Source of the DNA: Pseudomonas rhizoryzae
GTDB taxonomy: Bacteria > Pseudomonadota > Gammaproteobacteria > Pseudomonadales > Pseudomonadaceae
Direction of reading: 5' to 3'
Assembly: GCF_005250615.1 (NCBI RefSeq)
Contig: NZ_SULM01000013.1
Location: 1 to 64,000, forward strand
DNA: 64,000 nt
The notes under the pieces were generated by a model. That model was not told the DNA's origin, ran no database searches, and saw nothing but the letters and a program-made list of their open reading frames with translations. The position numbers were made by a program, and so were the translations under genes. Positions 52,310-61,416 of the stretch are shown here, piece by piece (the stretch's first letter is position 1; every line of letters begins with the position of its first letter).

Positions 52310-53683
52310 ATGAGCACCACTCGCCTCACCCTGCTGGCCAGCACCTGCTTGGCCGGTCTTCTTCTCGGCAGCGCTGTCCAGGCGGCCGAGCCCTACCGTG
52401 TGCAGTCCCAGGGCAGCGTCATCGGTGACGACGTGCTCTACAGCATCGGCGGCGGCAATGCCGTGTCGATGGGCAGCGTTGGCAACATGGACAGTATCCA
52501 GATTGGCGGTGGCTGGAACACCAACCTGATCTGCGGAAACATGAGCCTCACCAACACCCTGCAGAACCAACTCAACGGCGCCACTCAGGGCTTCCAGACC
52601 ATCATGAGCTCGGTGCTGCAGAACGCCACCGGCGCCGTTGCCTCGCTACCCGGCCTGATCCTGCAGCGCGCCAACCCGGGCCTGTACAACCTCATCACCA
52701 ACGGCATTGGCCAGGCGCGCCTGGACTTCGATCGCTCGAAGGGCACCTGCCGCGCGATCGCCGACAAGATGCTCGATGTCGCCGGCGGCCAGGTCGGCTG
52801 GAACAAGCTTGCCGAGGGTGAGGCGATGAAGTCGGCCGCTGCCGGCACCACCGATGCGGTCGCCGCGATCAACCAGGTCGAGCAGAAGAGCGGAAATGAG
52901 GGCGTGACGTGGGTCGGCGGCAGCAAGGCTGGGGGCAGTGGCCAGCAGCCCATCAAGGTGGTCAGCGACGTCACCAAGGCCGGTTACAACCTGCTGAGCG
53001 GCCGCTCGCCTACCGCCACCGGCTCGATCCCGGCCAGTAGCTGCAATGGCGGCCTGGTCTGCAGCACCTGGTCATCGCCGCAGGAGGCCGCGACCTTCGC
53101 CACCCGGGTGCTGGGCGAGCAACAGCAGCAGACCTGCGACAATTGCCAGAAGACGGTGACCCAGGCCGGGGTCGGGCTCACCCCGCTGATTCAGGAAACC
53201 TACGACACGAAGCTCAAGGCGGTGAATGCGCTGATCGCCGGCACCCAGCCGATGACGGCTGAGAACCTGGCCGCTGCCGGCAGCAACTCCATCCCGATCA
53301 CCCGCGGCATCATCGAATCGCTGCGTACCGAGCAAGACCAGGACGTACTGGCCAAGCGGCTGGTGTCCGAGGTCTCCTTGGCCGATGTCATCGAGAAGGC
53401 GCTGTCTCTGGTTCGTACCTTGGCCGCTGGCCGCCAGGAGCCGAACGTCGCTGCCAACCAGGTCGCCCAAACGCAGGTCGACCAGAACGCCGCCAACCTG
53501 CAGGCCGAGATCCAGAACCTCAAGACCGAGCTGGACATGCGCCGGGAGCTGGCCGGCAACTCGCCGACCACCATCCTGCAGCGTGCCTCGATCCGCAAGG
53601 ACGCCTCCAAAGGCATCTTCCAGGGCGATCCGCTGCCGAACCGGCTGGATCGCACCGAGAATCCGGCCAAGAAGGGGGAATGA
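52310..53683 (+). CDS. TIGR03755 family ICE protein (TraH-like)
   Basis: 457 aa, signal peptide (LLASTCLAGLLLGSAVQA), then a mature start AEPYRVQSQGSVIGDDVLYS. A long C-terminal coiled coil lies near 385-430. The ATG at 52310 (GGGAG 9 bases upstream) was preferred to an ATG at 52289. Position and Cys-containing core suggest a TraH-like periplasmic role. Confidence 0.87.
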   Translation: MSTTRLTLLASTCLAGLLLGSAVQAAEPYRVQSQGSVIGDDVLYSIGGGNAVSMGSVGNMDSIQIGGGWNTNLICGNMSLTNTLQNQLNGATQGFQTIMSSVLQNATGAVASLPGLILQRANPGLYNLITNGIGQARLDFDRSKGTCRAIADKMLDVAGGQVGWNKLAEGEAMKSAAAGTTDAVAAINQVEQKSGNEGVTWVGGSKAGGSGQQPIKVVSDVTKAGYNLLSGRSPTATGSIPASSCNGGLVCSTWSSPQEAATFATRVLGEQQQQTCDNCQKTVTQAGVGLTPLIQETYDTKLKAVNALIAGTQPMTAENLAAAGSNSIPITRGIIESLRTEQDQDVLAKRLVSEVSLADVIEKALSLVRTLAAGRQEPNVAANQVAQTQVDQNAANLQAEIQNLKTELDMRRELAGNSPTTILQRASIRKDASKGIFQGDPLPNRLDRTENPAKKGE

Positions 53684-54048
53684 CCATGACGACCTCTTCC
53701 TGGACCCAGCGCGTTCGGACCGGTCTCCAGATCGGCCGGCGCGGCCTCCGTCTGACCTGGTCACTGCTGTGGCCCTTCCTGGTCGCAGTTTGTCTCGCCC
53801 TAGGCTTTGTACTTGTGGCGGCTTGGGGCTTCGGCGATCTGCAGAGCTATCGGCAGTGGCAGGCCGATCATCACATTCACTTTTTGGCATGGCGGATCTG
53901 CCTATACGCCGGCCTGGTGATTTTCTGGTGGTCCTGCCGGAAGCGGCTCATCGCACAGACCAATGATCGCGGACGCCTCTATCGCTGCGAAGTGATGGCC
54001 GTATTGATCATCGGCCTCTTCGAATTGCGCAATGCCGGGATGCTGTAG
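53680..54048 (+). CDS. Small membrane protein of the transfer operon
   Basis: 122 aa with two membrane helices (about 28-50 and 70-88). The loop DLQSYRQWQADHHIHFLAWR lies between them. It overlaps the TIGR03755 gene by 4 bases. Conserved in this position in related ICEs; function unknown. Confidence 0.7.
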   Translation: MTMTTSSWTQRVRTGLQIGRRGLRLTWSLLWPFLVAVCLALGFVLVAAWGFGDLQSYRQWQADHHIHFLAWRICLYAGLVIFWWSCRKRLIAQTNDRGRLYRCEVMAVLIIGLFELRNAGML

Positions 54049-54057
54049 GAGATCGCC

Positions 54058-55635
54058 ATGCAGCTCTATACCAACGACTACCTTGAGTATTACCTGACCC
54101 TGGTGGGCTGGATCATCAACAGCGGTATCTGGGAGATGATCGGTGGGACCGGCCTATTCGCCGCGCCCTTTGCCGCGATCGTTATCCAGGAATGGCTACG
54201 GGCCCGCGGCGAGGGTCAGGACGAAGGAAACAAGGGAGTCCTCAGCTTGGCCAGGATCGAAAATCGGTTCTATACAGCCATCTTCGTCATCATGCTCGGG
54301 CTCATGCCATCCACAGCTGCAACCATCAGCTTCTCGACCATCCAGTACGACCAAACTCGCTCCAAGCAATGCCAGGTCGACGTGCCCAAGCCGGACGGAA
54401 CGGGCTGGGCGACCTCCTTCAGCACCCTCAACGGCAAGAGCGCCCAGGTGCCGGTTTGGTGGATGGTGGTCCACGCCCTGTCGAAGGGCATGGCGGCCGG
54501 CGCTGTGGCCAGCATTCCCTGTGGTCAGGATCTGCAGCAGCTGCGCATGGAGGTCAATGCGGAGCGGATCGACAACCCCCTCCTCGCCCAGGAGGTCGCC
54601 GACTTTACCAATGACTGCTACGCCCGGGCTCGCGCCAAGCTGTTCATGACCCAGCCCACCCTGACCGACAAGCAGTACCTGGACGTCAGCTGGATCGGCT
54701 CGAAGTACTTCCTCAACACCAGCGGCTACTACAGCGATGGCAGCTCGGGCTTCCGCTCCCATACCCCGCGTACGGCATGGCCCTACGACGCTACCCGGGA
54801 CGCGGGTCTGGCACAGACTACCGGCGGCGGTGGCTATCCCACCTGCACCCAGTGGTGGTCGGACGGCTCCAAGGGGCTCAGGGCACGACTGCTGGCACAG
54901 GTGGAGCCGGGCATCCTGACCAAGCTCGCCAAGTGGGCAAGCTTCATGTCTCAGGACGAGGTGAATGACTCCGTGATTCGGGACCTGGTGTCTCCGAAGA
55001 AGCAGACGCTGACACAGGGGCAGGTCTACGGGGACTACGGTGGCCAGATCGGCAGCTCGCTGTACAACGACGCCGCCAGGGTCACGGCTGGCCTGGGACA
55101 AGCAGTGGGCTCGCTCGCCTACTTCCCGGCCATGGACAGCGTCCGGCAGGCCGCGCCGATGGTGATGGCCTTCCTGAAGATGGCACTCATCATCTGCATC
55201 CCGATCGTGCTGGTACTGGGAACCTATGACCTCAAAGTGGCCATGACACTCACGTTTGCCCAGTTCGCACTGATCTTCGTGGACTTCTGGCTGCAACTGG
55301 CGAGGTGGGTAGACAGCACCATCATGGACGCGCTGTATGGCACCGGGATCTACAAGGTAAATAACACCGCACCGCACGCGAACTTCGACCCCATCATCGG
55401 CCTGAGCAACATGCAAGGAGACATGCTGCTGAACTATGTCATGGGAGCAATGTTTCTGATCCTGCCAGTATTTTGGATGACAGCTATGACTTGGGCTGGC
55501 TATCAGGTAGGAGGCCTAGCAAATGGCTTGAGTGTTGGAACACAAGATGCCAAGGCGGCGGGAAGAGGAGGTGCGGATGTGATGATGGGGCCGTTAAAAG
55601 CAGGCATTGACGCTAGCGGTAGCAAGAAAGGCTGA
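54058..55635 (+). CDS. traG: Conjugal transfer protein TraG (N-terminal family)
   Basis: 525-aa inner-membrane protein of the TraG mating-pair stabilisation and entry-exclusion family. Hydrophobic spans occur near residues 15-45 and 82-95, with a cluster near 370-500. Starts MQLYTNDYLEYYLTLVGWII, the family's usual N-terminus. It ends the visible transfer operon, followed by a terminator. Confidence 0.9.
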   Translation: MQLYTNDYLEYYLTLVGWIINSGIWEMIGGTGLFAAPFAAIVIQEWLRARGEGQDEGNKGVLSLARIENRFYTAIFVIMLGLMPSTAATISFSTIQYDQTRSKQCQVDVPKPDGTGWATSFSTLNGKSAQVPVWWMVVHALSKGMAAGAVASIPCGQDLQQLRMEVNAERIDNPLLAQEVADFTNDCYARARAKLFMTQPTLTDKQYLDVSWIGSKYFLNTSGYYSDGSSGFRSHTPRTAWPYDATRDAGLAQTTGGGGYPTCTQWWSDGSKGLRARLLAQVEPGILTKLAKWASFMSQDEVNDSVIRDLVSPKKQTLTQGQVYGDYGGQIGSSLYNDAARVTAGLGQAVGSLAYFPAMDSVRQAAPMVMAFLKMALIICIPIVLVLGTYDLKVAMTLTFAQFALIFVDFWLQLARWVDSTIMDALYGTGIYKVNNTAPHANFDPIIGLSNMQGDMLLNYVMGAMFLILPVFWMTAMTWAGYQVGGLANGLSVGTQDAKAAGRGGADVMMGPLKAGIDASGSKKG

Positions 55636-55642
55636 AGGTTAT

Positions 55643-55676
55643 CAGGGCGTTGCGGTATTACCGTACGCCCTGTTTT
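55643..55676 (+). terminator. Terminator between traG and the DUF3742 gene
   Basis: An 8-bp stem, CAGGGCGT / ACGCCCTG, closes over a second small stem (CGGT / ACCG) and is followed by TTTT. It lies between convergent genes, 7 bases after the traG stop, and ends the transfer transcript. Confidence 0.8.
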
Positions 55677-56059
55677 CAGTCGTGCTGCTTCAATCCATTG
55701 GCATCGTAGTATCCAAAGCCTTGGAGACCGGTTTGATAACCTTCTTCAGTCTCAAACTGGCTACCAATAGCACTGCTTCCCGAACCCTCAAGAGAGACCT
55801 CCCCAGAAGTCGAGCGCGAGAGGTGATAGGCGATAGCCAACAAGCCAATGACTGGGACAACAACTCCTGCCGACCAAGCAAGTAAAACGACAACTGCAGC
55901 TACGCGAGCCAACCACATGAGCAGCCTGCAGAACGCTCTCGGAATCCCTATTTTGCCTAGAGCATTCCAGATTCGGGCTTCAATTCTCAACGCGACGGAA
56001 ACGGCACAACCTAGGCCTTGGCCAAGCCGAGATGCGGTCGAAGGAGAATTAGTGCTCAT
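55676..56059 (-). CDS. DUF3742 family ICE protein
   Basis: 127 aa, opposite in strand to the transfer operon as usual for this ICE family. N-terminus MSTNSPSTASRLGQGLGCAV and a central hydrophobic segment (VAAVVVLLAWSAGVVVPVIG near 68-87) match DUF3742. I chose ATG 56059 over the upstream TTG. Function unknown; it marks the boundary of the TraG end of the module. Confidence 0.82.
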   Translation of the reverse strand: MSTNSPSTASRLGQGLGCAVSVALRIEARIWNALGKIGIPRAFCRLLMWLARVAAVVVLLAWSAGVVVPVIGLLAIAYHLSRSTSGEVSLEGSGSSAIGSQFETEEGYQTGLQGFGYYDANGLKQHD

Positions 56060-56279
56060 TTGGATACCCAATAATTCATGAAAAGGGATGCCGTTATGAC
56101 ATCACTTATACGCCCCAGCTCACTAGCCTGCAACAGCTTTATCGTGCTAGGCCCTGCCGAGATTCGAGCAATCTGTCACATGGATCAAGGGGTTAGGAGC
56201 GGAAATGGGCTGGAGCAAAGGGGGGAATGGAAGGGAGCTTTAAGGGTAAAAGCCCTACCAGAAAGGGCTCCGCCGTTGG

Positions 56280-56303
56280 TGAAATGACCCCCAAATGTTG
56301 GAC
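56280..56303. repeat. Solo IS3-type end
   Basis: TGAAATGACCCCC (56280-56292) followed by AAATGTTGGAC. Apart from two mismatches this 24-base string is the inverted complement of 63871-63894, the outer end of the IS3 element at the right of the window. No transposase follows it, so it is a relic of a related IS or the left boundary of a mobilised segment. The surrounding 56060-56343 stretch holds no gene I can support. Confidence 0.65.
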
Positions 56304-56343
56304 AGGGTTGGTTTCAAGCAACGAGCACTGGTCTGAACGGGAA

Positions 56344-57099
56344 CTAGAGAGGTGGCCTCTGCGAGATCGCCTCACGCAAGGTATCAAACGATGCTTCGCT
56401 AGGACTCACCAACGCAAAGTTGTAGCCCTGTCCTGACCAATAGTCAGCCGTAACATCGCTTTCCCTACGAGATCCGTGGCCAACGTCGCGCTGGCTGTTG
56501 GGATGCCGCACATAGAAGATCACTTGGCGCCCTTTCGTATCCCGGTAGAGCACCATCGCGGCGGCGCCGGTGTCCGTGGCCATGAGACGACCACCCACTG
56601 GGATCAAGCCGAAGCGCTCCAGGTTAGGGAGGGCGGGCGCCTGCACAAATGTCCTTTCAAGCCAATGCTGAATCGCACCGTCCTGGCCGGTTACATCGAC
56701 TGGCGGCCGCCCCTCGGCGCTCGCAAATAGTCGATAAGCCTCCACGGCATCCGCCATTGGAACGTGCGCCCGCCGCAGCATCGATTCCCGTGCCTGCCAC
56801 CCTAAGCCGCTACCCAGGCCTAACGTCAGCACTAGCGAAGCGAGATAAGTCATACGTCTTTTACGTCTGGCGACTATCCGGTGTCGCACGACTGCTGGCA
56901 TAAGGTGTGTCGGTAAAGGCTCAAGCACGGGAGAAAAAATCAGCCGTAGCCGACGATTCTGCTCGCGGATATCAGCTACCCGTGCGGCATCTTCCGGATG
57001 GGTTGCAAGATAGCGCATCACCTCCTCGTGCCGCAGCGCATCCAACTGATTGTCGGCATAAGCCATCAACTCTTCAGGAGTAGGAGGTCGATACATCAT
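56344..57099 (-). CDS. Anti-sigma factor
   Basis: 251 aa. An N-terminal cytoplasmic anti-sigma domain (TPEELMAYADNQLDALRHEEVMRYL) is followed by one membrane helix near residue 84-100 (MTYLASLVLTLGLGSGLGW) and an extracytoplasmic sensor domain. It overlaps the sigma factor gene by 4 bases and should hold it inactive at the membrane until an envelope signal arrives. Confidence 0.85.
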   Translation of the reverse strand: MMYRPPTPEELMAYADNQLDALRHEEVMRYLATHPEDAARVADIREQNRRLRLIFSPVLEPLPTHLMPAVVRHRIVARRKRRMTYLASLVLTLGLGSGLGWQARESMLRRAHVPMADAVEAYRLFASAEGRPPVDVTGQDGAIQHWLERTFVQAPALPNLERFGLIPVGGRLMATDTGAAAMVLYRDTKGRQVIFYVRHPNSQRDVGHGSRRESDVTADYWSGQGYNFALVSPSEASFDTLREAISQRPPL

Positions 57100-57602
57100 T
57101 TCAATACTCGCAAAGCGGCGGTAGCCAAAGGACTTTCGTGGATCTGTCTCAAGGCCGCGCGTGCCCGCGCCAAACGAGACATGACGGTTCCCAGTGGAAT
57201 GCCAAGCGCCTGTGATACATCGCGATAGCTCATGCCTTCCACCGCGACCAACAGCAGCAGGGCACGCTGTTCGTCATTGAGTCTCTCAAGATTCGTCAAC
57301 GCTTCTTGATCCAGATAGATCGTCTCAGCCGAAGGCTCAACCGGGACCTCTTGGAATCCCAGCCACTCCAACAGACGACCATAGCGGCGCTCACGACGTC
57401 GGCCATCAACGAATTGGCGGTACAGGATGGTGAACAGCCAGGCTCGCACATCACCGGCGGGACAGCGCGTGTTCCCATGCGTAAGCGCCCGTTCTAGACA
57501 ACTCTGGACCAAGTCATCGGCGCTGGCTTCGTGACGAGTAAGCGATCTTGCGAAGCGACGCAGAGACGGTAGTAGCTGAGAAAGCATGGCGTCATCAAGC
57601 AT
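57096..57602 (-). CDS. ECF RNA polymerase sigma factor
   Basis: 168 aa. Region 2 (SLRRFARSLTRHEASADDLVQ near 13-33, then DVRAWLFTILYRQFVD) and region 4 (SYRDVSQALGIPLGTVMSRLARARAALR near 125-152) are complete. I chose ATG 57602 (AGGGGA 6 bases upstream) over an ATG 6 bases earlier and a much longer frame. Likely autoregulated and controlling the divergent DUF305 operon. Confidence 0.9.
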   Translation of the reverse strand: MLDDAMLSQLLPSLRRFARSLTRHEASADDLVQSCLERALTHGNTRCPAGDVRAWLFTILYRQFVDGRRRERRYGRLLEWLGFQEVPVEPSAETIYLDQEALTNLERLNDEQRALLLLVAVEGMSYRDVSQALGIPLGTVMSRLARARAALRQIHESPLATAALRVLK

Positions 57603-57625
57603 GGACATTCCCCTGGTATCGCTGA

Positions 57626-57652
57626 CAGACGCTTGAGCTGACCTTTTATTCC
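57626..57652 (-). promoter_or_regulatory. ECF-type promoter for the sigma factor gene
   Basis: On the minus strand, GGAATAA (57652-57646) and CGTCTG (57631-57626) are 14 bases apart. Both boxes are identical to those of the divergent promoter at 57678-57705 and fit ECF sigma -35 (GGAA) and -10 (CGTC) patterns, which supports autoregulation. Confidence 0.7.
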
Positions 57653-57677
57653 CCACAATTTTTATTTTTGTAGGTAT

Positions 57678-57705
57678 GGAATAACCCAGACCGTACAAAC
57701 GTCTG
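57678..57705 (+). promoter_or_regulatory. ECF-type promoter for the DUF305-YncE operon
   Basis: GGAATAA (57678-57684) and CGTCTG (57700-57705) with a 15-base spacer, 33 bases before the DUF305 gene. The same boxes are found on the other strand before the sigma gene. Confidence 0.7.
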
Positions 57706-57738
57706 CATTGGAAACTCACCAGTCTGCTGGAGCGCCAC

Positions 57739-58092
57739 GTGTTTTCAGTCAAACACCCGTTGTTGGCAGTCACCCTTCTGGTGCTCGTGCTTCCCATTGC
57801 CTGGGCCGAACCTGATAGCAGCGCCGCCACGGCGCAGGCCGACAACCGCCAGGCCATGGATCAGATGATGGCCGCGATGCACAAGCCCAGCAGTGGCAAC
57901 GTAGACCGCGACTTTGTGACCCAGATGACGGCACATCACCAGGGTGCGATCGAAATGGCACGGATCCAATTGCGGTATGGCCATAACGAACGCCTACGCC
58001 GTCTGGCCCAAGAGATCATTGTCACCCAACAACAGGAAATCGCCGTCATGCAGCAGGCGCTTTCTGAATTGCCCGCCTCTCCAACTCGGTAA
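57739..58092 (+). CDS. DUF305 secreted protein
   Basis: 117 aa with a signal peptide (LLAVTLLVLVLPIAWA) and one DUF305 module: RDFVTQMTAHHQGAIEMARI with its paired His, then EIIVTQQQEIAVMQQ. DUF305 proteins are periplasmic and often tied to copper and silver stress. GTG start. First gene of the ECF-controlled operon. Confidence 0.85.
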   Translation: MFSVKHPLLAVTLLVLVLPIAWAEPDSSAATAQADNRQAMDQMMAAMHKPSSGNVDRDFVTQMTAHHQGAIEMARIQLRYGHNERLRRLAQEIIVTQQQEIAVMQQALSELPASPTR

Positions 58093-58097
58093 TCCTC

Positions 58098-59558
58098 ATG
58101 CCTCGATTGTCGCTCACCCCGCTCGCCGCTGTGTTGTTAGTAATCTCCTGCACCGCTTCAGCCGGTCAAGTTCCGCGTGCTGCTGCACAACCGGACATCA
58201 CGATTAGTTCCCAAGACCGTGTGTATACGGCGGAGCAGTTCTCCAACACGGTATCGGTGATTGATCCCAGCACGGAAAAATTGCTCGGCGTCATCACCCT
58301 AGGCGACAGCCAACCCAAGAACTTGAGTCCTTTGTACAAGGGCGAGCTACTGGTGCATGGCTTGGGATTTTCGCCAGATGGGCGAACCTTGGCCGTCGTA
58401 GCGATAGGCTCGAACTCCGTGTCCTTCATCGACACCGCCAACAACCAGGTGAAGGGTAAAACCTATCTGGGTCGCGCGCCTCATGAAGCCTTTTTCACCC
58501 CTGACGGCAAAGAGCTCTGGGTCACGGTACGGGGCGAGGACTATATCGCCGTGATCGACCCGGTGACTTTCAAAGAGAAGACGCGAATTGGCGTACCGCC
58601 AGGCCCTGGCATGCAGATCTTCTCCCCTGATGGCCGCTATGGCTACGTCTGCTCCTCGTTCACTCCGGAAACCGTAGTGGTTTCGGTTGCCGAGCATCGA
58701 ATTGTTGGCCGCGTCGCTCAGGCGAGTCCCTTCTGCCCCAACATCGCTGCGTCTGCAGATGGCCAACAGGTCTGGCTCACCCTAAAAGATGTCGGTAAGA
58801 CCCAGGTGTTCGCAGCCAAACCGCCGTTCAGCTTGATTAAGACGCTTGATACTGGCGCGATCACTAATCACGTCAACTTGGTTCGCAATGCCCGCGGAAG
58901 CTTCGCCTATGTAACGGTAGGCGGAGAAAATCGAGTCAAGGTCTTCCGAACCGATGATTTCAGCCAAGTCGCCAGCATTCCTGTTGGCGCTTTGCCCCAC
59001 GGTCTCTGGCCGTCAGGAGATGGCACGCGGTTGTACGTGGGACTAGAGAATGCTGACAGTGTGGCCGTCATCAATACGCTGACCAATAGCGTTGAAACCA
59101 CTGTACCCGTGGGGCAGGCGCCCCAGGCTTTGGTCTACGTTCCCCGCGCCGCTACCCAGGGCGCTGGGCTGGCAAATCTTAAGCCGTTAGGGAGCGCCGC
59201 CAAGAGTATTCAGATCGCCCTGGCTCCGCCGGGTCAACACGAACGTCATACCACTCAGGTGACACTTTTCGACCAGGGCTTGACTCAGGTCCTGCAGGCC
59301 TCGGTTACGGGCCTGGTGGCCAAGCAGCCCTATGTACTAGCGTTGGCTCGTCATGCAGACGGTAGCGGCGCTCTTGAGTCTCTCGCCGCTTTTCAAACCA
59401 ATCCCGCCGGCGCAGCTATCGTGAATGCGGTAGGACCGATACGCCAACTGGTTCAGCAATCCCAGGCGGATGAACAGCGCTACCTCGTCATCGCACCTGG
59501 TGCAGCCGATGCGCCAGGTGCTCCCGTGCAAGTGCAAGTGCTCCAATCGAAATACTAA
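58098..59558 (+). CDS. YncE-like beta-propeller secreted protein
   Basis: 486 aa with a signal peptide. YVTN-type repeats from about residue 35 to 345 include FSNTVSVIDPSTEKLLGVI, SVSFIDTANNQVKGKTYLG and DSVAVINTLTNSVETTVPVG. A C-terminal non-repeat domain of about 130 residues follows. Likely periplasmic; the ligand is unknown. It starts 5 bases after the DUF305 gene. Confidence 0.83.
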   Translation: MPRLSLTPLAAVLLVISCTASAGQVPRAAAQPDITISSQDRVYTAEQFSNTVSVIDPSTEKLLGVITLGDSQPKNLSPLYKGELLVHGLGFSPDGRTLAVVAIGSNSVSFIDTANNQVKGKTYLGRAPHEAFFTPDGKELWVTVRGEDYIAVIDPVTFKEKTRIGVPPGPGMQIFSPDGRYGYVCSSFTPETVVVSVAEHRIVGRVAQASPFCPNIAASADGQQVWLTLKDVGKTQVFAAKPPFSLIKTLDTGAITNHVNLVRNARGSFAYVTVGGENRVKVFRTDDFSQVASIPVGALPHGLWPSGDGTRLYVGLENADSVAVINTLTNSVETTVPVGQAPQALVYVPRAATQGAGLANLKPLGSAAKSIQIALAPPGQHERHTTQVTLFDQGLTQVLQASVTGLVAKQPYVLALARHADGSGALESLAAFQTNPAGAAIVNAVGPIRQLVQQSQADEQRYLVIAPGAADAPGAPVQVQVLQSKY

Positions 59559-59583
59559 TAACCAATAACCATCGAGGTCCAGC

Positions 59584-59958
59584 ATGCTCAGACAAGTGTT
59601 GATTGCCACTGCCATTTTCTCCATGACAGGGCTGGCCGTGGCGGCCACGCCCGCCAAGGTTGGCGACACCACCTTGGGTAAGGTGCTTGTGGATGAAAAG
59701 GGTATGACGCTTTACACCTTCACCAAGGACAGCGAGGGTAAGTCCGCCTGCAACGGCCCGTGCGCCAAGAACTGGCCGCCGCTGATGGCACCGGCAGGGG
59801 CCAAGAGCGGTGACGGCTATACCGTAGTACAGCGTGAGGATGGTAGCCAGCAATGGGCCTATAAGGGGCAGCCACTCTATACCTGGGTAAAGGACAGCAA
59901 GCCCGGTGAAACGACCGGTGAAGGTGTCAATCAAGTCTGGCACGTCGCGAAGCCTTGA
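59584..59958 (+). CDS. COG4315-type secreted repeat protein
   Basis: 124 aa, signal peptide to about residue 20, then two copies of the lipoprotein-15 repeat: KGMTLYTFTKDSEGKSACNG...CAKNWPPL and GQPLYTWVKDSKPGETTGEG. Function unknown; it commonly sits with ECF-controlled envelope genes. Ends the operon, followed by a terminator. Confidence 0.87.
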   Translation: MLRQVLIATAIFSMTGLAVAATPAKVGDTTLGKVLVDEKGMTLYTFTKDSEGKSACNGPCAKNWPPLMAPAGAKSGDGYTVVQREDGSQQWAYKGQPLYTWVKDSKPGETTGEGVNQVWHVAKP

Positions 59959-59964
59959 TCGTGG

Positions 59965-59993
59965 AGCAGTCCCTGCGGACAGCGGGGACTGCT
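59965..59993 (+). terminator. Terminator after the ECF-controlled operon
   Basis: Nine-base stem AGCAGTCCC / GGGACTGCT with an 11-base loop, followed by TATCTATTT, starting 7 bases after the stop codon. Confidence 0.75.
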
Positions 59994-60087
59994 TATCTAT
60001 TTAGTAGATTACTTTTTATATCATATTCAATTTTTCAGATAATCGAGCCGGGCTAGACTGTTTGCATTCCTCAGCGGAGCTCACCTC

Positions 60088-61251
60088 ATGACATTAAAGG
60101 ATGCTATAGCCCTGCGCACCGGCGGCAAGCCGCTCAGCCAGCTCAAGCAGCCGCTCGAAGTCGTTCGCCAGTTCACCCCCAACTGGTTTGCGGCAACGAT
60201 GGGCACCGGTATTTTGGCAATCGCCTTAGCGAGTTTTCCCGCGTCGGTACCCGGCTTGCGTCTGATCGCCGAAGGACTGTGGCTGTTCAACATCTTGCTT
60301 TTCGTTCTATTCAGCGGCTTGTATGCCGCTCGCTGGATCTTGTTCTACAACGAAGCCAAGCAAATTTTTGCCCACTCCACCGTATCGATGTTCTTCGGCA
60401 CCATTCCGATGGGGTTGGCAACAATCATCAACGGGATGCTGATCTTTGGGCTGCCACGATGGGGTGAGGTGGCTGTCACGATTGCCACCGGACTTTGGTG
60501 GGTCGATGCGGCCATGGCACTGGTTTGCGGAGTAGCGATTCCGTACCTGATGTTTACTCGTCAGCAGCACAGCATCGATCAAATGACGGCGGTATGGTTG
60601 CTACCTGTGGTAGCCGCCGAAGTGGCCGCTGCCAGTGGCGGGCTGTTGGCACCGCACCTAGCCGATGGCGGGCACCAATTCACCGTGCTGGTGACCAGCT
60701 ATGTGCTTTGGGCCTATTCGGTACCTGTCGCCCTAAGTGTCCTCGTGATCCTGCTATTGCGGATGGCACTGCACAAGCTGCCTCACGAGAACATGGCTGC
60801 ATCGAGCTGGTTATCGCTTGGCCCCATTGGTACAGGTGCGTTGGGTCTGCTCGTGATGGGCAGCGACGCGCCGGTCATCTTCGCTGCTCACGGTATGGCC
60901 GGAATTGGCGCCGTCGCGCAGGGGCTAGGCGTAATTGGCGGGATCCTACTATGGGGACTCGGCTTGTGGTGGATGAGCCTTGCCATACTGATCACGCTGA
61001 AGTACGCGCGCCACGGCATCCCTTTCAACCTGGGATGGTGGGGTTTTACTTTTCCACTGGGCGTCTATGCCGTCACGACGCTACGTTTGGGAAGCACGCT
61101 TGGGTCAGGTTTCCTTACCGTCTTCGGTGCCTTTTTGGTCGTCGCCTTGACTGCTCTGTGGGCGGTGGTCGCGGGACGCACCCTAGCCGGTGCCTACCGC
61201 GGGACGCTGTTCGTCTCGCCTTGCATTGCTCATCTGCAACCACGCAAATGA
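60088..61251 (+). CDS. TDT family (TehA/SLAC1-like) transporter
   Basis: 387 aa with about ten membrane spans. The family start FTPNWFAATMGTGILAIAL is near residues 28-46, and the WLLPVVAAEVAAASGGLLAP block near 171 is typical of TehA, Mae1 and sulfite exporters. Substrate could be an anion such as tellurite-related, malate or sulfite; the sequence does not decide. It is preceded by an AT-rich promoter region (60000-60055). Confidence 0.85.
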   Translation: MTLKDAIALRTGGKPLSQLKQPLEVVRQFTPNWFAATMGTGILAIALASFPASVPGLRLIAEGLWLFNILLFVLFSGLYAARWILFYNEAKQIFAHSTVSMFFGTIPMGLATIINGMLIFGLPRWGEVAVTIATGLWWVDAAMALVCGVAIPYLMFTRQQHSIDQMTAVWLLPVVAAEVAAASGGLLAPHLADGGHQFTVLVTSYVLWAYSVPVALSVLVILLLRMALHKLPHENMAASSWLSLGPIGTGALGLLVMGSDAPVIFAAHGMAGIGAVAQGLGVIGGILLWGLGLWWMSLAILITLKYARHGIPFNLGWWGFTFPLGVYAVTTLRLGSTLGSGFLTVFGAFLVVALTALWAVVAGRTLAGAYRGTLFVSPCIAHLQPRK

Positions 61252-61297
61252 GGTCGATTAGGTGGCGCCTCGCTGAGCAACGCTACCAAGCTAGGAC

Positions 61298-61331
61298 CAT
61301 CAGCCCACTCTCTACGACGAGTGAGCTGATG
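61298..61331. other. Long imperfect hairpin after the TDT gene
   Basis: CATCAGC-c-CACTC pairs with GAGTG-a-GCTGATG around an 8-base loop: 12 paired bases with one mismatch. It lies in the 165-base gap between convergent genes. No T-run follows, but it could act as a two-way terminator. The rest of this gap (61252-61416) shows nothing else. Confidence 0.5.
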
Positions 61332-61416
61332 AGTCCGCAAATGGGGCTCAGTGAAAGCCATCCCTTGATGCCGTTGGTTACCGCGGCCGCCTTAACCGAT
61401 TCAAAGGTGCGTCAGC

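Noticed and set aside
54196-55416. 406-codon open frame on the minus strand
   Set aside because: Antisense to traG; composition is typical of antisense reading in GC-rich DNA.
61325-61360. Hammerhead-ribozyme-like core, CTGATGAGTCCG followed by GTGAAAG
   Set aside because: The CTGATGA element is there, but no stem II closes directly onto a GAAA core. The CTGATGA bases are instead half of the hairpin at 61298-61331, and no cleavage-site stem fits.
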